A model generated the notes under the pieces. That model did not search any database and had not been told where the DNA came from. It was given only the letters and a program-made list of their open reading frames with translations. Positions 1 through 8,187 of a stretch of 34,963 nt of DNA are shown here, one piece after another. Every line of letters begins with the position of its first letter. Position 1 is the stretch's first letter. Source of the DNA: an uncultured Bacteroidota bacterium. GTDB taxonomy: Bacteria; Bacteroidota; Bacteroidia; Chitinophagales; Chitinophagaceae. The stretch covers positions 1 through 34,963 of the forward strand of contig CAIRHQ010000201.1 of NCBI GenBank assembly GCA_903878475.1. The letters are read 5' to 3'. The translations under genes and the position numbers were made by a program.

Positions 1-2574
1 AATCATATTTCTGGCGGAGAGATCATCTATGAATACATGAGTCCGGGTACAAATCCCAATACAAAACTGTATAAAATTACCCTGCGTTTATTCCGTGATA
101 ACAATGGTGGCGGGGCACAAATGCCGGGCAATGTATATATCGGCATCTTCGATAACCTCAATGGCAGTCAGTATCCGGGATCTGGCCAGTTTTACAATGT
201 GCCCATCAGCAATGGTACCGGCGGCGCTCCTGTTCCTGTTGTTCCTCCTCCTATTTGTATGGTGAACCCACCCGATATCAATTACAATGTGGGTTATTTT
301 GAATTTGAGGTGGAGCTTCCCAATAATGCCGCGGGATATACCGCTGCATATCAAACCTGTTGCAGAATATTCCCATTACAAAATGTTTATACCCAGCAAC
401 AGCCTGCACAGGGTGAAGGTTCCACTTATATTTGTACCATTCCGGGCGATAATCAATTGCCCGTAGGAAATAATAGCAGTCCGCAGTTTACAACACAATT
501 AACCCGTGTATGCCACGGAAGCTCTTTCAGTTTTGATTTCAGTGCAGTAGATCCCGATTCTGATTCATTGGTATATTATTTCTGTAGTGCTTATAACAGG
601 GGTGCATCAACGGCATCCAATAATGTGAATCCTACAAAACCTCCATACCAATCGGTTACCTATATCAACGGTTATAGTGGAAATAATCCATTGGGCTTTC
701 TCAGCAGTATTAACCGTCAAACAGGAATTATTACCGGTATTGCTCCTGCCTCATCAGGAAGATATGTGGTTTGTGTTTGTATCGATGAGTACCGAAATGG
801 TGCATTGATCGGTCATCACCGGAAGGATTTTATCCTGGCAGTGTATGATTGCGATATTCCTTCAGCCAAGCTCAACCCCTTCCCGGTTACCTGCGACGGG
901 TTCAATGTTAATTTTCAAAATGATGGTTCCGATGCCAATGTTCAAAAATGGTATTGGAATTTTGGTGACCCTGCTTCAGGTGTAAATGACACTTCAACTG
1001 CTGCTGCACCCAGTCATGTGTATTCCGATACCGGCGTGTTTACGGTAAAGTTTGTGGTGAACCGTGGACTACCCTGTTCCGACTCTACCACCACTATTGT
1101 GAAAGTGTATCCGGGATTTTTTCCGGGATTCAGTTGGGCCGGACAATGCAAGAACACTCCGATACAATTCACGGATAATACCACTACCGTCTATGGCACT
1201 GTAACGCCCTGGAGCTGGGATTTTGCGGATGTGGGTTCGCCAAGCAACAGTTCATTATTGCAAAGCCCCACACATGTATTTGCCACAGCAGGCAGTTATA
1301 ATGTAACGCTTACTGTAGGCAATAGCAAGGGTTGTTCGGGTACCATTCAGCATGAAGTGTTGATCACCGATCAGCCGGCATTAAGTTTAAATAATGATAC
1401 CCTGATCTGTAACCTGGATACACTGCAATTAAATGCAGTAGGCACCGGATCATTTTTATGGACACCCAATTATATGATCAGCAATACCGGTATACCTAAT
1501 CCATTGGTGAGTCCGGATGTTAACACCACCTATACCGTTACCCTCACTGATCCTTATGGTTGTGTGGGAAAGGATTCTGTAAAAGTGAGTGTAGTAAGTT
1601 TTGTAACCCTGGTAACGCCACCGGATAGCAGCATTTGCCGTACGGATCCGGGTGTGTTGAGGATCGTGAGTGACGGACTTTATTATTTATGGTCGCCGGC
1701 AGCCACCTTGAATGACCCTACTATAAAAAATCCGATTGCTACACCGCTTACCACCACTACCTATCATGTGATCGCCAATATTGGCAAATGTGTATCGCAG
1801 GGCGATGTAACATTGAAAGTTGTGCCCTATCCATCTGCCAATGCCGGTCCCGATAAGCAAATATGTTATGGCAACTCAGTTCAGTTGAATGCCACGGGTG
1901 GAAGCCTGTATTCCTGGAATCCCATTGCCTTTTTAAATAATTCGCATATCGCTAATCCGGTGGCAGTAAATCCAACGGCCAATGTCCGCTACATAGTAAC
2001 GGTTAGGGATACACTCGGTTGTCCAAAGGGTGTGAATGACACCGTATTGGTGAATGTAAGCAGGATCATTGCCAATGCCGGACCGCGCGATACATCAGTA
2101 GTATTGGGACAGCCCCTTCAATTACATGCTGGTGGTAGTATCAATTATCTGTGGACGCCTTCTATCTGGCTTAGTGATCCCAATATTTCAGACCCCATTG
2201 CATTACCGCTTGATAATATCGAATACGTGGTAAAAGTGAGTAATGCCATTGGCTGTTTTGCAAACGACAGCATCCGTGTAAAATTATACAAGCTCAAGGC
2301 TGATATTTATGTGCCATCTGGATTTAGTCCGAACGGCGATGGCGACAACGATATTTTCCGCCCCATCCTGATCGGTATGCGTTCGCTCGACCTTTTCAAA
2401 GTATATAACAGGTGGGGCCAGATGCTGTATTCCGGTACTGACCAAGGTGCTGGATGGGATGGAACACTGGGCGGAAAGGGGCAGGATGCAGCATCCTATG
2501 TTTGGTATGCCGAAGGCACTGATTATAAGGGCACTAAAATTAAAAAGAAAGGATATGTGGTGCTCATCAGGTAA
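1..2574 (+). CDS. PKD/Ig-repeat surface protein with type B T9SS sorting domain (5' partial)
   Basis: The reading frame is open from base 1 (N-H-I-S-G-G-E...), and its first residues align with the mature N-terminus of the next gene (A-N-H-x-x-G-G), so only the signal peptide and a few bases are missing; the ATG at 37 is internal. Counting from base 1, residues about 1-280 form an N-terminal domain shared with the neighbour. Two PKD domains follow (about 290-370 and 374-455; W-N-F-G-D and W-D-F-A-D cores), then four Ig-like modules of 75-80 residues (N-A-G-P-D, W-x-P, G-C signatures). Residues about 770-857 are a gliding-motility-associated C-terminal domain (F-S-P-N-G-D-G-D-N-D, Y-N-R-W-G, G-W-D-G). 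By family knowledge such domains send proteins through the type IX secretion system to the cell surface. The ligand or role (adhesion, matrix) is unknown. The stop is followed by a T-run without a hairpin, so co-transcription with the next paralog is possible. Confidence 0.9.
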   Translation, partial: NHISGGEIIYEYMSPGTNPNTKLYKITLRLFRDNNGGGAQMPGNVYIGIFDNLNGSQYPGSGQFYNVPISNGTGGAPVPVVPPPICMVNPPDINYNVGYFEFEVELPNNAAGYTAAYQTCCRIFPLQNVYTQQQPAQGEGSTYICTIPGDNQLPVGNNSSPQFTTQLTRVCHGSSFSFDFSAVDPDSDSLVYYFCSAYNRGASTASNNVNPTKPPYQSVTYINGYSGNNPLGFLSSINRQTGIITGIAPASSGRYVVCVCIDEYRNGALIGHHRKDFILAVYDCDIPSAKLNPFPVTCDGFNVNFQNDGSDANVQKWYWNFGDPASGVNDTSTAAAPSHVYSDTGVFTVKFVVNRGLPCSDSTTTIVKVYPGFFPGFSWAGQCKNTPIQFTDNTTTVYGTVTPWSWDFADVGSPSNSSLLQSPTHVFATAGSYNVTLTVGNSKGCSGTIQHEVLITDQPALSLNNDTLICNLDTLQLNAVGTGSFLWTPNYMISNTGIPNPLVSPDVNTTYTVTLTDPYGCVGKDSVKVSVVSFVTLVTPPDSSICRTDPGVLRIVSDGLYYLWSPAATLNDPTIKNPIATPLTTTTYHVIANIGKCVSQGDVTLKVVPYPSANAGPDKQICYGNSVQLNATGGSLYSWNPIAFLNNSHIANPVAVNPTANVRYIVTVRDTLGCPKGVNDTVLVNVSRIIANAGPRDTSVVLGQPLQLHAGGSINYLWTPSIWLSDPNISDPIALPLDNIEYVVKVSNAIGCFANDSIRVKLYKLKADIYVPSGFSPNGDGDNDIFRPILIGMRSLDLFKVYNRWGQMLYSGTDQGAGWDGTLGGKGQDAASYVWYAEGTDYKGTKIKKKGYVVLIR

Positions 2575-2669
2575 AGCCGATTTTTTTTAATATCTTTCAA
2601 TCGCTACCTAATATACCCAGACAGCAATTTTCATAATTTTTGGATCATTCAAGCAATTAATATTCTCGT

Positions 2670-5600
2670 ATGAAGAGATATGTACTGATTACTATTTTAT
2701 CAATCGTGTGTTTGCAGGATGTGTATGCAAACCATACCAAGGGTGGCTGGATGTATTATGAGTATCTGGGACCAGGCATTGCCGACCCATCCAAACTCAG
2801 GTATAAGATCGGCTTGAATTTATATATTGATTGTGGGTCAACACTGATTGAACCCACCTGGAATTTTTCTTTTTTTGATGGACGACCTCCTTTTAATTTT
2901 ATCCAAGACATAACTGTTAATGCGGCTCCGGATTTTTCGGTACCAGGTTGTACCAGTATGTCTTGTTACCCCTGCATCAATAATGTACCACCCCGATGTT
3001 ATAAGATCATCAATTATGAAACCATTGTTGAATTAGCTCCTACACCTGATGGATACATTGTATCCAAGCAACGTTGCTGCAGAATTACCGGCATCTCAAA
3101 TATTGTTGCCCCCTCACAAAATACGGGGGCCACTTATACCATAAAAATACCTGGCACTAGTCAGGGTGCAACCGCACCCCAGAATTCAAGTCCGAAATTC
3201 TTTTTCAACGATACCGTAGTGGTTTGTGGAAACAATCCTTTTTCCATGAATTTTACGGCAACCGATCTGGAATCCGATTCACTGTCATATTCATTTGTTG
3301 ATGCCTATGATGGAGGTACTACGGCCAATCCAAATCCGGGTACCGCATCAACGCCACCGTATAGTTTGATCCCCTATGCCCCACCATTTTCCGGCACACA
3401 ACCATTAGGGGCTTTGGTGGGTATCAATCCAATAACCGGCGTGATCAGTGGTATTGCCCCAGCGCCTGGGGAATATGTTGTTTGTGTATTGGTTAAAGAA
3501 TATAGAAATGGCGTTTATATTGCAGAAGCGAGAAAAGAAATTCACTTAAAAGTTGCTCCTTGTACACCGATCATCGCCAATCCCAATCCCGATTTCACTA
3601 CCTGTGATGGCTTTACCGTAAATTTTTTCCACACCAGTTCGGGAGCCAACAATGTATTCTGGGATTTTGGAGACCCCACAACTTTAGCTGATACTTCTCT
3701 TCTGGATAACCCTTCATATACTTATCCTACAGCAGGAACCTATAACATTACGTTCATCATCAATAAGGGACAAGCTTGTACAGATACTGCACACCGAACG
3801 ATCAATGTATTTCCTGGATTTTTCCCTGGATTCACTACCTCTCCAATTCTGTGTGCGGGTGCTGCTGTTCAATTTACCGATACGAGCAGAACGAATTATG
3901 GAGTGGTGGATACCTGGCGTTGGAATTTTGGCGATCTGGCTACTTTGGCAGATACCAGCCATCTCCAAAACCCAACCTATACTTACAACCCTGCAGGCAC
4001 TTATAATGTACAGTTCATCGTATCCAATAGTAAAGGTTGTATTGATACGCTCTATAAAGACATCCTCATCAGTGATATCCCCTCCCTATCCCTGTTCCCG
4101 CATGATACGGCCTATTGCGGACTCGATAGTCTGCAACTAACGGCTTCGGGTACGGGTAATTTCAGCTGGAGTCCGCTCACCAATATCATTGGTGCAAACA
4201 CCGCCACGCCAAGGGTATTTCCGAATACGCCTACTAAATATATTGTAACCCTCACCAATGCTTCCGGATGTATCAACAAGGATTCATTGACGGTAACGCC
4301 TAAACTGGACCTTACCAATACTGCGACTGCCAGTCCGGCCAATATTTGCGCAGAAGACACGCTAACGCTTACGGGTACCAGCAATTACAGCAGCGGCATC
4401 AGTTGGCAATGGAATCCGGCCGCCACGGTACTTAATCCTACGCAGGCCGTTACCCAGGCTATACCTTTGGTAAATACCACCTATACCCTGCTCACTACCT
4501 GGGGTGCTCATTGTATTGCCACTGCAACGGTGCCGGTGATCGTAAAAGCGCTGGCCATTCCCAATGCAGGGCCCGATGCTTTTGTATGTGCCGGCGGACA
4601 ATCAACAACACAATTGAATGCCAGCGGAGGAAATAGTTATTCCTGGACGCCGGTTACCGGACTCAGCAATCCCAATATTGCCAATCCGATTGCCGCTCCT
4701 ACCGTACCCACGTATTATGTGGTAGCCGTTGGAGTAAACGGTTGCAGTAAATTAAAAACGGATACGGTATTCGTAAATGTAGGTACCCTGCCGGTGATCA
4801 GCACATTGAACGATACCCTGATCTGTAATATCGATACCCTTCAACTAACTACTACGGGTACCGGAAGTTTTGTGTGGAGCCCCAATTATATGATCAGCAG
4901 CACTATAGTTGCCAGTCCGCTCGTGAGCCCCGATGTGCCCACCTGGTATCATGTACGCCTCACGGATGCCATCGGATGTTTTTCTGATGACTCTGTTTTT
5001 GTAGATGTAAAAGATAAAGTAACCCTGAATGCAGGCCCCGATACCACTATTTGCAGAACCGATGGCTTCAAGCTTACTACCACCGGCGATGCGCTGCACT
5101 ATATCTGGACACCCAATACTTACTTAAGTTATGATACCCTGATGCGACCATTCACCAGGCCGCTCAGTTCCATCACCTATCATGTGATCGGCAATATCGG
5201 CAAATGCCAGAGCGACGATTATATCAGCATCAAGGTAGTGCCCTATCCGGCTACTAATGCGGGGCCCGACCAGATCGTTTGTCCCGGCTTCCCAGTGCAA
5301 TTGAATGCCAGCGGAGGAAGTCATTATTTCTGGACACCGGCTACTTTCTTAACCAATCGTAATATTTCTAATCCGGTAGCCGTGAACCCCACGGCCAATA
5401 TCCAGTACATTGTAACGGTAACGGATACACTCGGTTGCCCGAAACCGGTAAGCGATACGGTATGGGCAAGAGTATACCCTGCCGTAAGAGCCGATGCCGG
5501 CCCTTCTGATACTACGGTAGTGGAAGGCGAACCTTTGTTCTTACATGCCAGCGGAGGAGCCACTTATTTGTGGAGCCCAACCACTTGGCTCAATGATCCC

Positions 5601-5996
5601 AATATCAGCAACCCAGTTTCTCTACCGCTCAACAATATCAAATATGTAGTGGAAGTAACTTCTCTAAATGGTTGTAGATCGGCTGATAGTATCAATATCC
5701 TGTTGTATAAGATGGATCCCGATATGTATGTACCCACGGCCTTCACACCCAATGGGAATGGCGTTAACGATGTATTGCGTCCCATCCTCCTTGGCATGAA
5801 ATCGCTGATCTATTTTAAAGTGTTCAACCGCTTTGGAGAAATGGTTTTCTCTACTACCGAAATAGGCAAGGGATGGGATGGAAAGATCGCAGGCAAGGGC
5901 CAGGATCCCGGAACTTTTGTTTGGGAAGCCGAAGGCGTTACCTACAAGGGCGTGGTTAAAAAGAAAAAAGGATATGCGGTGTTGATACGCGAATAA
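2670..5996 (+). CDS. PKD/Ig-repeat surface protein with type B T9SS sorting domain
   Basis: Complete 1108-residue paralog of the preceding gene. Residues 1-20 are a signal peptide (hydrophobic core, cleavage expected after V-Y-A, before N-H). Order: N-terminal domain about 21-305 with many Cys; PKD domains about 310-375 and 380-465 (W-D-F-G-D, W-N-F-G-D); seven Ig-like modules of 75-85 residues from about 470 to 1015; type B sorting domain about 1016-1107 (F-T-P-N-G-N-G-V-N-D, F-N-R-F-G, G-W-D-G). It is expected at the cell surface, exported by Sec and then the type IX system. Compared with the upstream paralog it has three extra Ig-like modules inserted after the second PKD domain. The gap between the genes is 95 nt. 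It ends at a rho-independent terminator. An adhesin-like or structural role is inferred from architecture only; no catalytic motif is visible. Confidence 0.93.
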   Translation: MKRYVLITILSIVCLQDVYANHTKGGWMYYEYLGPGIADPSKLRYKIGLNLYIDCGSTLIEPTWNFSFFDGRPPFNFIQDITVNAAPDFSVPGCTSMSCYPCINNVPPRCYKIINYETIVELAPTPDGYIVSKQRCCRITGISNIVAPSQNTGATYTIKIPGTSQGATAPQNSSPKFFFNDTVVVCGNNPFSMNFTATDLESDSLSYSFVDAYDGGTTANPNPGTASTPPYSLIPYAPPFSGTQPLGALVGINPITGVISGIAPAPGEYVVCVLVKEYRNGVYIAEARKEIHLKVAPCTPIIANPNPDFTTCDGFTVNFFHTSSGANNVFWDFGDPTTLADTSLLDNPSYTYPTAGTYNITFIINKGQACTDTAHRTINVFPGFFPGFTTSPILCAGAAVQFTDTSRTNYGVVDTWRWNFGDLATLADTSHLQNPTYTYNPAGTYNVQFIVSNSKGCIDTLYKDILISDIPSLSLFPHDTAYCGLDSLQLTASGTGNFSWSPLTNIIGANTATPRVFPNTPTKYIVTLTNASGCINKDSLTVTPKLDLTNTATASPANICAEDTLTLTGTSNYSSGISWQWNPAATVLNPTQAVTQAIPLVNTTYTLLTTWGAHCIATATVPVIVKALAIPNAGPDAFVCAGGQSTTQLNASGGNSYSWTPVTGLSNPNIANPIAAPTVPTYYVVAVGVNGCSKLKTDTVFVNVGTLPVISTLNDTLICNIDTLQLTTTGTGSFVWSPNYMISSTIVASPLVSPDVPTWYHVRLTDAIGCFSDDSVFVDVKDKVTLNAGPDTTICRTDGFKLTTTGDALHYIWTPNTYLSYDTLMRPFTRPLSSITYHVIGNIGKCQSDDYISIKVVPYPATNAGPDQIVCPGFPVQLNASGGSHYFWTPATFLTNRNISNPVAVNPTANIQYIVTVTDTLGCPKPVSDTVWARVYPAVRADAGPSDTTVVEGEPLFLHASGGATYLWSPTTWLNDPNISNPVSLPLNNIKYVVEVTSLNGCRSADSINILLYKMDPDMYVPTAFTPNGNGVNDVLRPILLGMKSLIYFKVFNRFGEMVFSTTEIGKGWDGKIAGKGQDPGTFVWEAEGVTYKGVVKKKKGYAVLIRE

Positions 5997-6001
5997 AGTC
6001 G

Positions 6002-6032
6002 TTGATTTAAAACTGCTTTTTAAATACCTTTA
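6002..6032 (+). promoter_or_regulatory. Candidate Bacteroidota promoter for the ydfG-like gene
   Basis: GTTG (-33 box, TTG at 6002-6004) is followed after 20 nt by TACCTTTA (6025-6032), close to the Bacteroidota consensus TTTG/TTG-N19-21-TAnnTTTG. Transcription would start near 6038-6040, inside the left arm of the terminator hairpin, leaving a leader of about 20 nt. This is a prediction from sequence only. Confidence 0.35.
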
Positions 6033-6057
6033 GGCTTCATCATTGAAGCCTTTTTTT
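6032..6057 (+). terminator. Rho-independent terminator after the PKD protein gene
   Basis: An 8-bp perfect stem (AGGCTTCA / TGAAGCCT) with loop TCAT is followed by seven T, 35 nt after the stop at 5996. The T-run touches the ATG of the next gene at 6058. Confidence 0.85.
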
Positions 6058-6816
6058 ATGAACCCAATCGTTATGATCACCGGTGCCAGTTCCGGATTCG
6101 GAGCTGCCTGTGCCGAAAAATTTGCTAGCCATGGTTACGATTTAATCATCACCGCCCGCAGGGAAGACCGGCTTATCAAACTGAAAAAATCACTTGAAAG
6201 CAAGTACGGTATAAAAGTACTGTCCCTTTGTTTTGATGTGCAGCAAATGGATGCGGTGAACAAGGCCATCGGAAGCATCCCGGATGCCTGGAAAAAAATA
6301 TCGGTACTGGTGAATAATGCAGGACTGGCTTTAGGCCGTGATAGTTTTGATAAGGCCAGTATGCAAGACTGGGAAACCATGCTCAATACCAATGTTCATG
6401 GGTTATTGTATGTGAGTAAGGCCGTGTTGCCGCTATTGATGGCCCAGAAAAAAGGACATATCATCAATATGGGTTCGGTAGCCGGTAAAGAAGTGTATGA
6501 AAAAGGGAATGTGTACTGTGCCAGCAAATTTGCCGTGGATGCGTTAAGCAAAGCCATGCGGATCGACCTGCTCCCACACCATATCAAGGTTACCAGCATT
6601 AACCCCGGTGCTGCAGAAACAGAATTTTCATTGGTACGTTTTAAAGGATCTGAAGATCAGGCTGCCGCAGCCTATGACGGATATACCCCATTAACCGCCG
6701 AAGACATAGCCAATACTGTGTACTATTGCGCCAGCTTACCCGAACATGTGTGTATCAATGACCTAACGATCACTTGTTTGCAACAGGCGGGGACGTATTA
6801 TTTTAATAAAGAGTAG
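6058..6816 (+). CDS. ydfG: SDR-family NADP-dependent dehydrogenase, YdfG type
   Basis: A 252-residue short-chain dehydrogenase. Visible motifs: nucleotide-binding T-G-A-S-S-G-F-G at 8-15, N-N-A-G at 86-89, catalytic Ser140, Tyr153 and Lys157 (Y-x-x-x-K). The A-G-L-A-L-G stretch, D-W-E-T-M, and V-R-F-K-G near the C-terminus resemble E. coli YdfG, which oxidises L-allo-threonine, serine and 3-hydroxy acids with NADP. An Arg-Arg pair after the second beta strand (34-35) fits NADP preference. The start is placed at ATG 6058, giving M-N-P-I-V-M-I-T-G, the usual distance to the Gly motif; an upstream TTG at 6043 lies in the terminator hairpin and is rejected, and ATG 6073 would leave too short a first strand. 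No Shine-Dalgarno is visible. It is a soluble cytoplasmic enzyme transcribed on its own; the exact substrate is not determined. Confidence 0.9.
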   Translation: MNPIVMITGASSGFGAACAEKFASHGYDLIITARREDRLIKLKKSLESKYGIKVLSLCFDVQQMDAVNKAIGSIPDAWKKISVLVNNAGLALGRDSFDKASMQDWETMLNTNVHGLLYVSKAVLPLLMAQKKGHIINMGSVAGKEVYEKGNVYCASKFAVDALSKAMRIDLLPHHIKVTSINPGAAETEFSLVRFKGSEDQAAAAYDGYTPLTAEDIANTVYYCASLPEHVCINDLTITCLQQAGTYYFNKE

Positions 6817-6857
6817 CGAGATGTTTTTGAATTAAACCGTTTAAGGGTTTAAGGTTG

Positions 6858-6947
6858 GTTGAGAAGTTGAGGAGTTGAGGAGTTTGGTGATTTCGTTGAC
6901 ATCATGGGCTTTCTAATTGAATGAACCTCCAACTTCCAACCTCCAAC
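6858..6947. repeat. Short tandem repeats (8-bp and 7-bp units)
   Basis: GTTGAGAA, GTTGAGGA, GTTGAGGA occur head to tail at 6858-6881. CCTCCAA, CTTCCAA, CCTCCAA occur at 6927-6947. The second set reads on the opposite strand as TTGGAGG, related to the first set (TTGAGGA), so the two clusters may form a loose inverted pair. Confidence 0.6.
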
Positions 6948-6962
6948 ATAGTTTATTTCCTA

Positions 6963-7044
6963 GCAACGTCTCTCACCCAGCTTGTGTGTTGGCCGAGGAC
7001 GTTGCGTAATATTAAGACGCAACGTCCCTTGCAGGAGACGTTGC
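6963..7044. repeat. Four alternating copies of octamer GCAACGTC / GACGTTGC
   Basis: GCAACGTC at 6963-6970, GACGTTGC at 6998-7005, GCAACGTC at 7019-7026 and GACGTTGC at 7037-7044. The middle pair extends to a 10-bp perfect inverted repeat (GACGTTGCGT / ACGCAACGTC, 6998-7007 and 7017-7026) around a 9-nt loop. On RNA or single-stranded DNA this would fold into alternative hairpins. It resembles dispersed palindromic elements seen between genes in this phylum; mobility is unproven. Confidence 0.65.
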
Positions 7045-7079
7045 CGGGAAGAAAAATGAATGCGCAAATTGAAAGGGAT

Positions 7080-7150
7080 ATAATCCCGAAGGGATGACAT
7101 TACACTAGTTAATAAACAGTAATTATTTAAACCCCGAAGGGGTGACATTA
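7080..7150 (-). repeat. Palindrome-pair module, copy 0 (inverted)
   Basis: Two short palindromes, TCCCGAAGGGA centred near 7089 and ACCCCGAAGGGGT centred near 7137, each followed by TGACATTA. This is the reverse complement of the module seen twice downstream, with the same 48-50 bp spacing between palindrome centres. Confidence 0.7.
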
Positions 7151-7165
7151 GTTGTGTTTCTCTAA

Positions 7166-7190
7166 GCCGTTGGTCAGGAGACCAGACGGC
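7166..7190. repeat. Stem-loop between opposing palindrome-pair modules
   Basis: GCCGTTGGTC (7166-7175) pairs with GACCAGACGGC (7180-7190) with one bulged base and a 4-nt loop. It lies midway between the inverted module (7080-7150) and the first direct module (7202-7275), so the three together form one large imperfect inverted repeat. Confidence 0.6.
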
Positions 7191-7200
7191 GGCGGAGATA

Positions 7201-7359
7201 GTTAATGTCACCCCTTCGGGGTTTTACTAACCTTTGTTATGGTTTTCTATAGTAATGCCATCCCTTCGGGATTATTTTTAGGATGGAGACTCCAATCAAA
7301 ACATGCTCTTTGCTAACTGCTAACTGCCAACCGCCAACTGATTTTGCCTACCTATAAAG
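7201..7359 (+). repeat. 159-bp tandem duplication, copy 1, with palindrome-pair module
   Basis: Begins TTAATGTCACCCCTTCGGGG (palindrome A), then GTAATGCCATCCCTTCGGGA (palindrome B) 50 bp further, then a tail with a run of TAACTGC/CAACTG units and TTTTGCCTAC. The same order of parts recurs from 7360. Confidence 0.7.
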
Positions 7360-7517
7360 GCTAATGTCACCCCTTCGGGGTTTTTCCCAACTTTAATGCT
7401 TTGCTATAGTAATGTCATCCCTTTCGGGATTATTTTAAAGATGAATTTTCCAATCAGACCGAAATCCTTGCAAACTGCAAACTGCCCACTGCAAACTGAA
7501 TTTGCCTACTGATAAAT
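7360..7517 (+). repeat. 159-bp tandem duplication, copy 2, with palindrome-pair module
   Basis: Begins CTAATGTCACCCCTTCGGGG, then TAATGTCATCCCTTTCGGGA about 49 bp later, then a tail of CAAACTG units and ATTTGCCTAC. Divergence from copy 1 is highest in the spacers and lowest in the palindromes. Palindrome B carries one extra T in its loop. Confidence 0.7.
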
Positions 7518-7671
7518 CATATTAATTATAATCGTTATATATGTTATGGCACAATAATTGAAGCCTATTCCTCGTTATAGAAGTGTAATTCAATGAATTG
7601 GAAGTGTTTTCCTATGGCATCGAATCCGGTGCCAAAACATTGATTACCCCAATATCAACGCCACTGAGCAA

Positions 7672-8145
7672 ATGAAAAACCGAATTCTTCTTTTTGTTGT
7701 ATTCAGTATATTCCTGTTTGGGCAGGACCTGAGTGCACAAGATATTATTCGTCAGCAGCCTTGTTCCAGCGCCTCCATTAAACAACAGGCCGATAGCATC
7801 AAACAACTTTTAGCCAAATCAGGATTCATGGTTGTGAAAGAAGCCTCCATGCAAATGGAAAGCGAATTTGAAATGCCCGTGATCGTGCCACTTACCCAAG
7901 GCAGCTGGTATCAGTTCGTTTTCATTGGGGATATGAGTTCCAAATTATATGAAGTAAGGATGTACGACTGGAATGAAAAACAAGTGGTATACCAAAAGAA
8001 AATGTGGGGCGATGTAGACGGGAATGTGATCAGCTATTCTTATATACCCCAGTTCTCTGAATACCATATGATGAAACCGGTTCAGGTGAACAAGAAGAAA
8101 AAGAATCTATGCGGTTATGTGATGTTGCTGAAAAAAGTAAAATGA
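7672..8145 (+). CDS. Small secreted hypothetical protein
   Basis: 157 residues with a clear signal peptide (M-K-N-R, hydrophobic core to about residue 18, cleavage expected after L-S-A before Q-D). The mature part has one Cys near the start, a helix-like segment rich in Gln/Lys, then alternating strands with W-Y-Q-F-V-F and V-R-M-Y-D-W-N, and a basic C-terminus (K-K-K-K-N near residue 140). I do not recognise a family and see no catalytic motif or sorting domain, so a periplasmic or outer-membrane-associated location is the most that can be said. It stands alone, with the repeat island upstream and its own terminator downstream, and converges on sprA. Confidence 0.75.
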   Translation: MKNRILLFVVFSIFLFGQDLSAQDIIRQQPCSSASIKQQADSIKQLLAKSGFMVVKEASMQMESEFEMPVIVPLTQGSWYQFVFIGDMSSKLYEVRMYDWNEKQVVYQKKMWGDVDGNVISYSYIPQFSEYHMMKPVQVNKKKKNLCGYVMLLKKVK

Positions 8146-8187
8146 TCCGCATCAAAATTTACAGTTTATGCTTGGTTTTGGTATATG

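Larger units (their letters stand above)
6817..7671. other. Repeat-rich gene-free island
   Basis: An 855-nt stretch with no convincing gene. From left to right it holds three 8-bp units of the GTTGAGGA type (6858-6881), three 7-bp units CCTCCAA/CTTCCAA (6927-6947), a four-copy inverted octamer cluster (6963-7044), three two-palindrome modules (7080-7435), part of a 159-bp tandem duplication, and about 150 nt of AT-rich leader before the gene at 7672. Short reading frames here are not supported by codon use or motifs. Confidence 0.8.

Noticed and set aside
37-39. ATG at 37 as the start of the first gene
   Set aside because: The frame is open to base 1, and the upstream residues N-H-I-S-G-G align with the mature N-terminus of the paralog, so 37 is internal.
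6043-6045. TTG start for the ydfG-like gene
   Set aside because: It lies inside the terminator hairpin; ATG 6058 gives the normal distance to the nucleotide-binding motif.
6960-7211. 83-residue minus-strand frame in the repeat island
   Set aside because: It is made entirely of palindromic repeat DNA, and its translation shows no protein-like pattern.
7612-7806. Minus-strand 64-residue frame before and within the small secreted protein gene
   Set aside because: No motif or start signal; most of it is antisense to the signal peptide region.
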